This document shows positions 44,035 through 55,799 of a stretch of 64,000 nt of DNA, one piece after another. Source of the stretch: an uncultured Gallionellaceae bacterium (GTDB lineage Bacteria; Pseudomonadota; Gammaproteobacteria; Burkholderiales; Gallionellaceae); contig CAINCU010000067.1 of NCBI GenBank assembly GCA_903847155.1, forward strand, positions 1 to 64,000, in the 5' to 3' direction. Every line of letters begins with the position of its first letter. Positions within the stretch are counted from its first letter, which is position 1. A program made the translations under genes and the position numbers. Below the pieces are notes generated by a model. That model did not search any database and was not told the origin of the DNA. It worked only from the letters and a program-made list of their open reading frames with translations.

Positions 44035-45492
44035 TTACCCCAGTAAAGCCGCCGCCTGGCGATACCAGTCGGCCAGATAGGGAGGCATATACAAACCGAG
44101 CATCAGCACCAGCAACAAGTGGGCGAATACCGGGATCAGCGCAGGCGAATGCGGCAGTGGTTTGGCTGTTGTCTCGCCGAACACCACGGGCTGAATCTTG
44201 CCGAAGATGGCGGCGAACGCGACGCCCAGCGAGATCAGCAGGAACGGCGTCGCCCACGGATAGGAGTGCATGGCAGTGGTGATGATGAGAAATTCGCTGG
44301 AGAACACGCCGAACGGCGGCATGCCGAGAATGGCGACCGTGCCCAGCATCAGTCCCCAGCCGACGGTCGGGCTGACTTGCAGCAGGCCGCGGATGTTTTC
44401 CATCAATTGGGTTCCAGTCTGTTGCACCGCATGGCCGACCGCGAAGAAGATCGCCGACTTGGTCAGCGAGTGAACCGTCATGTGCAACATGCCGGCGAAA
44501 GTAGCCACCGGACCGCCCATGCCGAAGGCAAACGTGATCAGTCCCATGTGTTCGATGGAGGAGTAGGCGAACATTCGTTTGATGTCTCTTTGCCTGAACA
44601 ACGAGTACGAAGCCACCGTAACCGACAACAGTCCGAAGCCCATCATCAGGTTGCCCGCGAAGTGCGTGCCCAGCGAACCATCGACCAGCACCTTGCTGCG
44701 TACCACCGCGCAAAACGCCACGTTGAGCAGCAGGCCGGACAGAACGGCGGAAACCGGTGTCGGGCCTTCCGCATGCGCATCCGGCAGCCAGCTATGCAAC
44801 GGCACCAGACCGACTTTGGTGCCATAACCAACCAGCAAAAATACGAAGGCCAACTTGAGAACGGTCGGTTCCAGACCGCCCTTGACCTGATTCAAATGCG
44901 TCCATAACAGTGCTGTGCCGCCTTCGCCCAGCACGCGCTCGGCGGCGAAATACAGCAGGATGGTGCCAAACAGTGCCAGCGCGATGCCCACGCCGCACAG
45001 GATGAAATATTTCCAAGCAGCTTCCAAGCTGGCCGGAGTGCGATACAGACTAACCAGCAATACTGTAGTCAGCGTTGCCGCTTCCATGGCCACCCAAACA
45101 ATGCCCATGTTGTTGGTGGTCAGTGCGACCAGCATGGCGAAGGTGAACAGTTGGTACATGCTGTAGTACAGATGCAACATGCCGACGGAGAGCTTGCCGT
45201 GATGCTGTTCGATGCGCATGTAGGGGCGCGAGAACAGCGAGGTGGTAAAAGCGACGAAAGCGGTGAGTGCCACAAGATATACATTGAACTGATCTATGAA
45301 GAACTGTTCGTGGAATGCGACTTGCGGCCCGGAGTCGATCACTCGCACGGTCAGCATAACCGCTGCAATGAAGGTAAAGAAACTCATCAGTGAATTGAGT
45401 TCCGCCGCCCACTGGCGCGAGCCGAACAAAGCTAGCAGCACACCGCCCAGCAGCGGGGTGAGCAACAGCACTAAGAGTTGCGTATCAATCAT
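44035..45492 (-). CDS. HyfF-like antiporter-type membrane subunit
   Basis: LVGYGTKVGLVPLHSWLPDAHAEGPTPVSAVLSGLLLNVA. Confidence 0.92.
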   Translation of the reverse strand: MIDTQLLVLLLTPLLGGVLLALFGSRQWAAELNSLMSFFTFIAAVMLTVRVIDSGPQVAFHEQFFIDQFNVYLVALTAFVAFTTSLFSRPYMRIEQHHGKLSVGMLHLYYSMYQLFTFAMLVALTTNNMGIVWVAMEAATLTTVLLVSLYRTPASLEAAWKYFILCGVGIALALFGTILLYFAAERVLGEGGTALLWTHLNQVKGGLEPTVLKLAFVFLLVGYGTKVGLVPLHSWLPDAHAEGPTPVSAVLSGLLLNVAFCAVVRSKVLVDGSLGTHFAGNLMMGFGLLSVTVASYSLFRQRDIKRMFAYSSIEHMGLITFAFGMGGPVATFAGMLHMTVHSLTKSAIFFAVGHAVQQTGTQLMENIRGLLQVSPTVGWGLMLGTVAILGMPPFGVFSSEFLIITTAMHSYPWATPFLLISLGVAFAAIFGKIQPVVFGETTAKPLPHSPALIPVFAHLLLVLMLGLYMPPYLADWYRQAAALLG

Positions 45493-46147
45493 CCTTCAAC
45501 TTCTCCATGTTGGTGATGTCCAGGCTGTCGAAGGTCTCGCGGATCTGGAAGAAGAAGATACCGAAAATAAAGGTGGCGACCAGCACGTCCAGCGCGATGC
45601 CAAGTTCCACTACCAGCGGCATGCCTTGCGTGGCGCTGGTGGCGGCGAAGAACAGGCCGTTCTCTAACGACAGGAAGGCCACCACTTGTGACACCGCTTT
45701 GCGCCGCGTGAGCATCATCAACAAGGACAGCAGCACGCTGGCCAGCGCGATGCCGATCAAGCCGCGCGTGATGCCTTCGGACATTTGCGAAATGGGCGCT
45801 GCCAGATTGAAAGCGAAGATCACCAACGCGATACCGACCAGCATGGTGGTGGGAATATTGATCATCGTTTCCACATCCCAACGCACGTTCAGCTTGCGGA
45901 TCAGGCGGTGCAGCAACCACGGCAGCAGCAACACTTTGAGCAACAGCGTCAGCCCCGCCGAGTAATACAGATGATGCTGATCAGTGGAATAGGCCACGAT
46001 AAACGTGCTGAGCGCCAATAGCGCACCCTGCCATGCGAACAAGTTGATCAGTGACAGAATGCGGCGTTGCGCCAGCATGGCAAAAGCGATCAGCAGCAGC
46101 AGCGCGGCTAGCAGGTTGATGAATTGCAGGGTGAGTGGAATATGCAT
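45485..46147 (-). CDS. HyfE-like membrane subunit
   Basis: MHIPLTLQFINLLAALLLLIAFAMLAQRRI...; the longer ORF-track start (46414) overlaps the next gene. Confidence 0.88.
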   Translation of the reverse strand: MHIPLTLQFINLLAALLLLIAFAMLAQRRILSLINLFAWQGALLALSTFIVAYSTDQHHLYYSAGLTLLLKVLLLPWLLHRLIRKLNVRWDVETMINIPTTMLVGIALVIFAFNLAAPISQMSEGITRGLIGIALASVLLSLLMMLTRRKAVSQVVAFLSLENGLFFAATSATQGMPLVVELGIALDVLVATFIFGIFFFQIRETFDSLDITNMEKLKDD

Positions 46148-47109
46148 TACACCCCCAACAGGAAGTGAATCAACAAACCCAGCACCGCGAGCAGGAAGGC
46201 CGTACCCAGAAACTCCGGCGCGCGAAAGATGCGCATCTTGGCGGTAACGGTTTCCAGTACGGCCAGACTCGCGCCTGCTAGCAGCAATTTCATCAGCAGC
46301 CAGATAATCGCCAGCGGCAGTCCCGCCCAGTTGCCTACTTCGGCGATACCATAAGGACAGAACAATGCAATACCCAAGGCAATATAGGCAAACAGCTTCA
46401 GGCTGCTGGCCCATTCAATAAGTGCCAAATGGCGCGCCGAATATTCCAGGATCATCGCCTCGTGGATCATGGTTAGTTCCAGATGGGTACTGGGATTGTC
46501 CACCGGAATACGCGCGTTCTCGGCCAGCAACACGATCACAAAGGCCAGCGCGGCAAAGGCCAGACTTGGATAGAGTACGAACTGATGATGTGCCAGAGTA
46601 TCAACAATGTTAGGCAATTGGGTGGAGTGGCTGATCATCGAGGCGGTGAACAGCACCATCAGCAGTGCCGGTTCGGCCAGAAAGGAAACCAGCATCTCGC
46701 GCCTTGCGCCCAACGTGCCGAACGACGTGCCGATGTCCATCGCAGCGAGCGCGATGAACACCCGCGCCAGCGCGAACACGCCGACCAGCGCGATCACGTC
46801 GGCGGCTTGCGAGAACGGCAAATCCATCGCGATGATCGGGATGATCGCCGCCGCCAGCCACATGCAACCGAACACGATGTAGGGCGTGACGCGGAACAGC
46901 GGCGAAGCGTTGTACGCAATGACTGCATCCTTGTTGAGCAATTTGCGCAGCACGCGGTAAGGCTGCAATACACCCGCACCGGAACGGTTCTGCAACCAGG
47001 CCTGACACTGGTTGACCCAGCCGGTCAGCAAGGGTGCTGCCAATACCACCAGCAGCAGTTGCGCCAGTTGGAACAGGATGGCAAAAATGAGTTCGAGGTT
47101 CAGGCTCAT
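46147..47109 (-). CDS. HyfC/HycD/NuoH-like membrane subunit
   Basis: LLTGWVNQCQAWLQNRSGAGVLQPYRVLRKLLNKDAV...RIPVDNPSTHLELTMIHEAMILEYS. Confidence 0.92.
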   Translation of the reverse strand: MSLNLELIFAILFQLAQLLLVVLAAPLLTGWVNQCQAWLQNRSGAGVLQPYRVLRKLLNKDAVIAYNASPLFRVTPYIVFGCMWLAAAIIPIIAMDLPFSQAADVIALVGVFALARVFIALAAMDIGTSFGTLGARREMLVSFLAEPALLMVLFTASMISHSTQLPNIVDTLAHHQFVLYPSLAFAALAFVIVLLAENARIPVDNPSTHLELTMIHEAMILEYSARHLALIEWASSLKLFAYIALGIALFCPYGIAEVGNWAGLPLAIIWLLMKLLLAGASLAVLETVTAKMRIFRAPEFLGTAFLLAVLGLLIHFLLGV

Positions 47110-49115
47110 ACGAACACCAGCAAAACGATCAAAGTGACAAATGTGTAAGTCAGGTACAAATGGATGCGCCCGTGCTGCAACAGCCCGGCCAATGATGCCA
47201 GCTTTTCAGTGATGTGTTTGATCGGCAGATACAGGATGTACCACAGCCTATCATCGCTTTGCCCGTGGTAGCGCGGATGCGTGTCGAACGGGCTGGGCAC
47301 TTCGCGTTCGATCTGGAAGAACGGTTCGAAAATGCGGCGGATCGGATTTCCGAAACCTTCGGCGGTATCCTGCATGCGCGGAGTCTGCGCGGGGAAACCG
47401 CAATCCCACGGCGGGCTGCGGCGCAGGCGGCCATGGTACAAACGACGCACGGCGATTGAAGTCAGCAACCACACGCCCAGTACCGCCAGCAGGAAATACA
47501 GTGGGCTATAGCTGGCACGTTCGGTATCCACCGGTGCCAGGAACACCCAATCGGTCGCGGCATTGCCCAGATGTGTACCCAGCACCATCTGCGTCACCAT
47601 ATCAAGCTGATGCACCACGAACACCGGCGCCAAGCCCAGCACCACGCAAGCCAGTGCCAGCCAGCCCATGCCGATGCGCTCCCAGGTGCCGGCATCATGC
47701 GCGTGTTCCAGCGCTTTCTCACGCGGCTGGCCGAGGAAGATCACGCCGTAGAATTTCACCATTACATATGCGGCCAGTGCCGCTGCCAGCGCGATCACCG
47801 CTGCCGCTACCGGCACCAGCATGTTGATGTAGTTGTTGGGCAATCCCGGCGACAACAGGAAAGCTTGTAACAGCAACCATTCCGAAACGAAACCGTTCAA
47901 CGGCGGCAAGCCTGCAATCGCCAGCACACCGATCAGCATTAACACCGCCGCCCACGGCATGCGGTGAATCAATCCGCCCAATCGTCCCATGTTGCGCTCT
48001 CCGGTGGCATGCAGAATGGAGCCGGTACCAATGAACAGCAGGCTCTTGAACATGGCGTGGTTCAGGCTGTGATACAGGGTTGCGGTAAGCGCCAGCGCCG
48101 CCAGCGTATTTTTGCCGTACACGTGAAAAATGATGGTGAGGCCAATGCCAACCAGCAACAGGCCGATATTCTCGATGGAGGAATAAGCCAGCAGCCTCTT
48201 CATGTCGCCCTGCACGGCGGCGAACATCACGCCGAACACCGCAGTAATCAGTCCAAGCGCCAATGCCAGCACACCCCACCACCACAGTTGCGTGCCCAAC
48301 AGATCGAAAGTTACGCGCAGAATGCCGTAGATCGCTGTCTTCAGCATTATACCGCTCATCAGCGCGGATACCGGCGAAGGCGCGGCGGGATGCGCTTCGG
48401 GCAACCACACATGCATCGGCAACACACCTGCCTTTGCTCCGAAACCGAACAGCGCCAGCAGGAAGGCCGCCGATGACCAGAACTGGGTCAGATGTCCAGC
48501 GCGCATCGCGTCGAACGTGTATGCACCAATACCCAATCCGGCCTGCATCACACCGAAGCTCAACAGGATGGAAATGGCACCGACATGCGCGATCAGCAGA
48601 TAGAGATAGCCCGCTTTGCGGATATCGGGAACGCTGTGATCGGTGGTGACCAGAAAGTAGGAAGACAGCGCCATGGTTTCCCATGCCACCATGAACATGT
48701 AAGCATCATTCGCCAGCAACACCAGTGCCATGCCGACGAGGAACAAGTGATATTCGAGACACAACAGACCGAGCGTGCCGCCCGCCATGGTCTTGAAATA
48801 ACCGGCGCTGAATATGGATATGCCCAACGACGCGCCGCCCAGCAGGATCAAAAAGAAAGCGGAAAGTTGATCGAGGCGCAGATGGAAAGGCAGATCGGGC
48901 AAACCGAGCGGCAACACCATGATGTTGGGAGAAGAGGCGAGCGCCCACATACCCGCGACCGCCAACAGCAGCGATACCATCGCGCTCAGCGGAAAAATGA
49001 CGTTATTGATGAACTGCGGTTTGCGTTGCAGAAACAACCCGGCAACCCCGAGCGCTATCCAGAACTGAACCAGCCAACCAACTACATCCAACGGTAATAT
49101 CCCAACGTCACCCAT
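47106..49115 (-). CDS. HyfB-like antiporter-type membrane subunit
   Basis: GFGAKAGVLPMHVWLPEAHPAAPSPVSALMSGIMLKTAIYGI; 669 aa. Confidence 0.92.
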   Translation of the reverse strand: MGDVGILPLDVVGWLVQFWIALGVAGLFLQRKPQFINNVIFPLSAMVSLLLAVAGMWALASSPNIMVLPLGLPDLPFHLRLDQLSAFFLILLGGASLGISIFSAGYFKTMAGGTLGLLCLEYHLFLVGMALVLLANDAYMFMVAWETMALSSYFLVTTDHSVPDIRKAGYLYLLIAHVGAISILLSFGVMQAGLGIGAYTFDAMRAGHLTQFWSSAAFLLALFGFGAKAGVLPMHVWLPEAHPAAPSPVSALMSGIMLKTAIYGILRVTFDLLGTQLWWWGVLALALGLITAVFGVMFAAVQGDMKRLLAYSSIENIGLLLVGIGLTIIFHVYGKNTLAALALTATLYHSLNHAMFKSLLFIGTGSILHATGERNMGRLGGLIHRMPWAAVLMLIGVLAIAGLPPLNGFVSEWLLLQAFLLSPGLPNNYINMLVPVAAAVIALAAALAAYVMVKFYGVIFLGQPREKALEHAHDAGTWERIGMGWLALACVVLGLAPVFVVHQLDMVTQMVLGTHLGNAATDWVFLAPVDTERASYSPLYFLLAVLGVWLLTSIAVRRLYHGRLRRSPPWDCGFPAQTPRMQDTAEGFGNPIRRIFEPFFQIEREVPSPFDTHPRYHGQSDDRLWYILYLPIKHITEKLASLAGLLQHGRIHLYLTYTFVTLIVLLVFV

Positions 49116-49433
49116 CTGGCGTTACTTGTGTCCCTATAATTAAATCTCTACAGGCTCAATTCTCCATCCCTTAGGACGAAAGCTGGTTGAAAACCAGCGC
49201 ATTGAAGTTCGCATCTGATAGCTCGCTAGTTTGCTGTGTGGTGCTTTATTTTGCAACAATATTTTAAGTTTACTACCTTGTTCGAATGCAGTTCAAGAAA
49301 CAAATCAATAAATTAGACTTAATACCCCAACAGCGTAACCCGAACGAGTTATTTGCTACGACTTTGACTCCTAATTATAGACACGGCACGAATTATCCGC
49401 GAACTTTATCGTGATTGAATTGCCGTATTTTGT

Positions 49434-49863
49434 ATGAAAAAAGAAGACGCAAGAACACAAACAAGGGAGATACTTCACAAAAGGCGCAAGCAAGTCATTC
49501 ACTTGCACTGAAGGGGATGTCAGTCATGCAAATTTTGAGCACAGCGGACTCAGTTGGTACGCCGTGAACACAGCGATCACGCGATATTCGGCAGCTGGGG
49601 TTGCCGCACTCAAGCCTGAAGGGCGAGAAAAGAAGCAATGCAGCGGACGAGTGCTGAACGAAGTACAAGAAACGGCAATTCGGCAAATCATCTGCGACAA
49701 GCGGCAGGAACAACTGAAGATGGAATTTGCGCTGTGGAATCGAGCTGCTGGCATGCAGTTGATTGAGCGCGAATGCGGAATCAAGCTCTCAGTGCGCGGA
49801 GTGGGGAAACTACTTCAAGCGCTGGGCATCGCGTTCCTGTTTTCTGCGCGTTCGCAGAGTTAA
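49434..49863 (+). pseudogene. Degraded IS630-family transposase remnant
   Basis: MKKEDARTQTREILHKRRKQVIHLH*, then KGMSVMQI in another frame, then RQIICDKRQEQLKMEFALWNRAAGMQLIERECGIKLSVRGVGK; at least two frame breaks, truncated C-terminus. Confidence 0.72.
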
Positions 49864-49993
49864 GCTCGCATTGTCATGCCACAGAACCTTGCAATTTTTC
49901 CGTGTGCATATCGCGCTGCTCAAAGATTCGTCTATGCTGCCAAACAGATTCGGGGAATACCCAATGCTTGCTTCCATACTTTGGTTTTAATCA

Positions 49994-50656
49994 ATGCCCA
50001 CTATTCATCAAATCGTCCGTATTCACCCGCGCCTGCTTACCTCGATAGCCGCAGGAATTTTTATCGGACTGACTATCCCTGCGCAATGGAGTCCGCTTAC
50101 ACGGGCGCTGATCGGCTGGAATGTCACGGTGTGGTCTTATCTGTGTTTGATGGCATGGCTGATGATGCGCGCAAGCCATGCCAGAGTGCGCATGCTCGCC
50201 GAGCAGGAGGACAAGAGTTCGATCAGTGTTCTGGCAATCATGTCGCTGGCTGCGGTGGTCAGTCTGGCAGCGATTGTCTTTGAGTTATCGACAGTCAAGA
50301 CTTTGACTTTCAATAGTCGTCTGGCCCACTACGCGTTCACCGGCGCGACCGTATTCGGCTCATGGTGCCTGCTGGCAACCCTGTTCACCTTTCACTACGC
50401 ACGGGTTTTTTACAGGTCGCCGCTAGCGCAGCGCGCACTGCGTTTTCCCGACAACGAGGAGAATCCAAACTATTGGGATTTTCTTTATTTCTCGTTCACT
50501 GTCGCAGTGGCAGCGCAAACATCCGATGTCTCGGTGATGTCCCGTTCGATGCGCAAGACCGTGCTCGCGCAATCGGTACTCAGTTTTTTATTCAACGTCG
50601 CCATCATTGGCCTGTCGATCAATATTGCCGCCGGATTAGTCGGGACATTAGTCTAG
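49994..50656 (+). CDS. DUF1345-family membrane protein
   Basis: NPNYWDFLYFSFTVAVAAQTSDVSVMSRSMRKTVLAQSVLSFLFN. Confidence 0.85.
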   Translation: MPTIHQIVRIHPRLLTSIAAGIFIGLTIPAQWSPLTRALIGWNVTVWSYLCLMAWLMMRASHARVRMLAEQEDKSSISVLAIMSLAAVVSLAAIVFELSTVKTLTFNSRLAHYAFTGATVFGSWCLLATLFTFHYARVFYRSPLAQRALRFPDNEENPNYWDFLYFSFTVAVAAQTSDVSVMSRSMRKTVLAQSVLSFLFNVAIIGLSINIAAGLVGTLV

Positions 50657-50677
50657 AGTTGCTCTGAATCAGCAGCC

Positions 50678-51067
50678 TCAAGCAACCTCCCCATCCACAT
50701 AAAGCCAGCCCCCCTCTTCGCGCACGAAGCGGCTGACTTCATGCAGCCGATGCGCGCGCCCATTAACTTTGTAGCGTGCAACAAACTCGACGATGGCGTG
50801 TTCGGCATCTTGTTGTTCATGGCGTTTCACTTCCAATCCAAGCCACTTGGTATGCGTTTCTTCTGCCAGTCCCAATGCTGACGGGCGTGTCGACGGATGC
50901 CAGGTCGCCAGCATGTAGTCTTCACACAGCAATGTGTAAGCGGTGTAGCGCGAGCGCATAAGGGCTTCGGCGGTGGGGGCTGCTTCGTTATTATCCACGT
51001 AGCGTGCGCAACAAGCGATGTAAGGTTTGGTGCTGCCGCAGGGACAAAGGTTTGAATTTGATTTCAT
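50678..51067 (-). CDS. YchJ-family SEC-C protein
   Basis: SNLCPCGSTKPYIACCARY...EALMRSRYTAYTLLCEDYMLATWHPSTRP; start trimmed to MKSNSN. Confidence 0.88.
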   Translation of the reverse strand: MKSNSNLCPCGSTKPYIACCARYVDNNEAAPTAEALMRSRYTAYTLLCEDYMLATWHPSTRPSALGLAEETHTKWLGLEVKRHEQQDAEHAIVEFVARYKVNGRAHRLHEVSRFVREEGGWLYVDGEVA

Positions 51068-51128
51068 GATTGTGACAGTTGCCCGCTCATACCCTCCCAC
51101 GGCGAGAGGTGATAAGCAGCGGAGGTAT

Positions 51129-52496
<1,368 letters not shown>

Positions 52497-52563
52497 TTAT
52501 TGACGCGCAACCGCTCACTACATTGACCGTGTTACCAAACCGAATAGCCAGAGTACGCCGAGT

Positions 52564-53553
52564 TTAGTTCTGCCACAGCGGCGGTTCTTCCATCAGGGCG
52601 ATCTGTTCGCGCAATTCAAGAATGCGATTCTGCCAATAGATTTGCGTGTTGAACCACGGGAAAGCGTGTTTGAAGGCGATGTCGTCCCAGCGCCGTGCCA
52701 ACCATGCGGAATAGTGAATCAAACGCAAGGTGCGCAAGGCTTCGATGAGATGCAGTTCGCGCGCATCGAATTCATAAAAATCTTCGTAACCCGCGAGCAC
52801 ATCGCCCATCTGCCGCACGCGGTCTTCGCGTTCGCCGGACAGCAGCATCCACAGGTCTTGCACCGCTGGTCCCATGCGGCTGTCATCGAAGTCAACGAAG
52901 TGCGGGCCGTCGTCCGTCCACAGCACGTTGCCCGCATGGCAATCGCCATGCAAACGCAGTTGCTTCACTTCACCTGCCCTATCGAAACAATGCCGCACGC
53001 CATCCAGCGCTTGCTGCACCACGCTGCGATAAGCCGCGTCGATGTCCGCCGGAATGAAATTATTCGCCAGCAGAAAAGCGCGCGGTTCGATGCCGAAGGT
53101 ATCGATGTTCAACGTGGGCCGATGCTGATAATCCTTGATCGCGCCGACGGCGTGGATACGTCCGAGAAAACGCCCCAGCCATTCCAGCGTGTCGCGGTTT
53201 TCCAGTTCCGGCGCGCGTCCGCCGTGTTTGGAGAAAACGGAAAAACGGAAGCCGTCGAACAGATGCAAAGTTGTACCATCGACCGCCAAGGCAGGAACGA
53301 CGGGTATCTCGCGCTCGACCAATTCCTGCACGAAGGCATGTTCTTCGAGGATGGCTGCGTCCGTCCAGCGTGCCGGTCGATAGAACTTGGCGACCAGCGG
53401 CGTGCTGTCTTCGATACCGACTTGATACACACGGTTCTCGTAGCTGTTGAGCGCCAGCAAGCGACCGTCGCAACGCAGACCGATGCTTTCCAGCGCGTTT
53501 AAAACGCAGTCGGGGGTAAGCAGCGAATAGCTTGGTGTCGTCATGACCAACAC
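52564..53553 (-). CDS. srkA: Stress response kinase A (YihE/SrkA)
   Basis: LNSYENRVYQVGIED...LHGDCHAGNVLWTDDGPHFVDFDDSRMGPAVQDLWMLL. Confidence 0.93.
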   Translation of the reverse strand: MLVMTTPSYSLLTPDCVLNALESIGLRCDGRLLALNSYENRVYQVGIEDSTPLVAKFYRPARWTDAAILEEHAFVQELVEREIPVVPALAVDGTTLHLFDGFRFSVFSKHGGRAPELENRDTLEWLGRFLGRIHAVGAIKDYQHRPTLNIDTFGIEPRAFLLANNFIPADIDAAYRSVVQQALDGVRHCFDRAGEVKQLRLHGDCHAGNVLWTDDGPHFVDFDDSRMGPAVQDLWMLLSGEREDRVRQMGDVLAGYEDFYEFDARELHLIEALRTLRLIHYSAWLARRWDDIAFKHAFPWFNTQIYWQNRILELREQIALMEEPPLWQN

Positions 53554-53559
53554 CCTACT

Positions 53560-54132
53560 TCATTTTTTGAAATTCTGCACTTCAGCCAGCCCCAACGCAT
53601 TCCAGCCTTCATGCCCCAGCTTGCGCATGGTCGCGATGTTCTTTTCGAAGATCGTTTCCGCTTCCGGGAATGCGGCCACTGCCTCGTCGATACTGGCTTC
53701 GCGGATCAGATGCAAAGTCGGGTACGGCGAGCGATTGGTGTAGTTGGTGATGTCGTCGAACTCGGTGTCGGCGAATTGATATTGCGGATGCATGCTGGCG
53801 ACTTGCAGTTCGCCCGCCAGATCGATATCTTCCAGTGATGCATCCACCACTGCCAGAAAGTCGTTGTAGTCGAGGAAGTCGGTCAACACGTGCGGATGGA
53901 TCAGCAGTATGGTGTCGATGTTGTCGCGGCTGGCTTCGGCCAGCACTTCCAGTTCGCGCAGCACATCGACCAATAATTCCTCCGGCGTTTGCGCCGCACT
54001 CACGAAGTAGCGGATCTGGTTCTTGACGTGGACGCCCTTGGCGAACGGGCACAGGTTAAGACCGATCACCGCGCGCTCCAGCCAGAGTTTGGTGGCAGCG
54101 ATGGCCTCTTCGTTGCTAACTGTGTCGCTCAT
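53560..54132 (-). CDS. DUF1415 family protein
   Basis: TKLWLERAVIGLNLCPFAKGVHVKNQIRYFVS...HPQYQFADTEFDDITNYTNRSPYPTLHLIREASID. Confidence 0.88.
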   Translation of the reverse strand: MSDTVSNEEAIAATKLWLERAVIGLNLCPFAKGVHVKNQIRYFVSAAQTPEELLVDVLRELEVLAEASRDNIDTILLIHPHVLTDFLDYNDFLAVVDASLEDIDLAGELQVASMHPQYQFADTEFDDITNYTNRSPYPTLHLIREASIDEAVAAFPEAETIFEKNIATMRKLGHEGWNALGLAEVQNFKK

Positions 54133-55505
54133 TAACGACCGCGTCCGCCGGAACGATGCTGCGCCGAAGCGGGAGCTGCGCCACGTCCTGCGCCGCCCGC
54201 CGGTTTGCCGCCTGTGCCAGTACGCGGTGCGCCACCGCTACGTGCTTGCCCGCCGCCTGTGCGCGCTTGTCCGCCAGCCGCGCGCGGTGCGGATTGGCTG
54301 CGTCCTTGTCCCTGTCCGCGTCCGCCCTGACCACGGTTTTGTCCGTTCAAGATCGGTTCGGCTTTGATGCGCGGATCGGGTTCGAAGCCGGGCACTTGCA
54401 CCACGGGAATCTCGCGCTTGATGAGGCGTTCGATGTCGCTCAGCAATTTCTTTTCGTCGATGCACACCAGCGAACTGGCTTCGCCGTTGCTGCCCGCGCG
54501 TCCGGTGCGTCCGATGCGGTGCACGTAATCTTCCGGCACGTTGGGCAATTCAAAATTCACCACGTGCGGCAGTTCGACAATGTCGATGCCGCGCGCGGCG
54601 ATGTCGGTTGCCACCAGCACTTGCAGCTTGGCGGTTTTGAATTCAGCCAGTGCGCGCGTGCGCGCCGCCTGACTCTTGTTGCCGTGGATCGCCAGCGAAG
54701 GGATGCCTTCCTTGTTCAGATGATCCGCGAGGTTGTTCGCGCCATGCTTGGTGCGGGTGAACACCAGTACCTGGAACCAGTTGTGTTCCTTGATGAGATG
54801 CGTAAGCAGCGTGCGTTTTTTCTCACGGTCCACCGGATACACGCGTTGCTCGATCAACTCGGCAGTCGCATTGCGGCGCGCCACTTCGATCAGCACCGGA
54901 TTATTGAGCAGGCCGTCGGCCAGCAGTTTGATCTCGTCGGAGAAGGTGGCGGAGAACAGCAGGTTCTGGCGTTTCTTGGGCAGCACGGCAAGCACGCGCT
55001 TGATGTCGCGGATGAAGCCCATGTCCAGCATGCGGTCGGCTTCGTCCAGCACCAGTATTTCGACGTGCGACAGATCAACGGTTTTTTGATGCAAGTGGTC
55101 GAGCAAACGTCCCGGTGTCGCCACCAGAATATCCACGCGGCCATGCAGTTGTTTGATCTGTGGATTGATGTTCACGCCGCCGAACATCATCATGGATTTC
55201 AGCGGCAAGTGTTTGCCGTAGATGCGCACGCTTTCTTCCACTTGTGCGGCGAGTTCACGCGTGGGCGTAAGCACCAGTGCGCGGATGTGACCTTTGCCGA
55301 TCACTTGTTTATCAGCGAGAAGCTGCAACAGCGGCAATGTGAAACCGGCGGTTTTGCCGGTGCCGGTCTGCGCGCCGCCCATCAGATCGCCGCCTTTCAA
55401 AATTACGGGAATAGCTTGCGCCTGAATCGGCGTGGGTTCGGTATAACCGCGCTCGGTAACGGCGCGGACGAGCTCTGAGGACAAGCCGAGGGATGCGAAT
55501 GACAT
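54132..55505 (-). CDS. rhlE: DEAD-box RNA helicase RhlE-like
   Basis: [28 protein letters not shown]...[14 protein letters not shown]...[10 protein letters not shown]; Gly/Arg-rich tail. Confidence 0.95.
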   Translation of the reverse strand: MSFASLGLSSELVRAVTERGYTEPTPIQAQAIPVILKGGDLMGGAQTGTGKTAGFTLPLLQLLADKQVIGKGHIRALVLTPTRELAAQVEESVRIYGKHLPLKSMMMFGGVNINPQIKQLHGRVDILVATPGRLLDHLHQKTVDLSHVEILVLDEADRMLDMGFIRDIKRVLAVLPKKRQNLLFSATFSDEIKLLADGLLNNPVLIEVARRNATAELIEQRVYPVDREKKRTLLTHLIKEHNWFQVLVFTRTKHGANNLADHLNKEGIPSLAIHGNKSQAARTRALAEFKTAKLQVLVATDIAARGIDIVELPHVVNFELPNVPEDYVHRIGRTGRAGSNGEASSLVCIDEKKLLSDIERLIKREIPVVQVPGFEPDPRIKAEPILNGQNRGQGGRGQGQGRSQSAPRAAGGQARTGGGQARSGGAPRTGTGGKPAGGAGRGAAPASAQHRSGGRGR

Positions 55506-55692
55506 AATGATTTTCTTTCTTGATACAAACGGCCTGTCGTTCTTGATTTGAACGCCAGTCTGAGGCTGAATGAGGTGGATATTGCGAACCGGAAACGGCG
55601 GCAACAACTAGACTGAAACGATGTCGCGGCGCGCATTGTAACAGCAAGGAGCGCCGCAAGATGCTCATTCGCTGCGTGAAATCACGAATCGC

Positions 55693-55787
55693 AACAACCA
55701 CCTTCTCTGCAAGCCAATAGATTCGGCATTCTCCATCAATCGTCAATGAAGAACGCCTAATGACGGGCGTTGCGGAGAAGGTGGTGT
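55693..55787. repeat. Copy F of the dispersed palindromic intergenic repeat
   Basis: CAACCACCTTCTCTGCAAGCC...AACGCCTAATGACGGGCGTTGCGGAGAAGGTGGTG. Confidence 0.65.
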
Positions 55788-55799
55788 TATAAAACCTTG

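Noticed and set aside
42760-44046. 428-aa plus-strand ORF
   Set aside because: Antisense to the HyfG-like gene; His/Gln-rich composition typical of shadow ORFs.
46483-49097. Plus-strand ORFs of 170-221 aa across hyfB/hyfC
   Set aside because: Antisense shadow frames with Gln/His/Arg-rich composition and no motifs.
41966-49115. Functional group-4 NiFe hydrogenase / formate hydrogenlyase
   Set aside because: The large-subunit translation lacks both CxxC nickel-ligand motifs, and no maturation or formate dehydrogenase genes are in the window.
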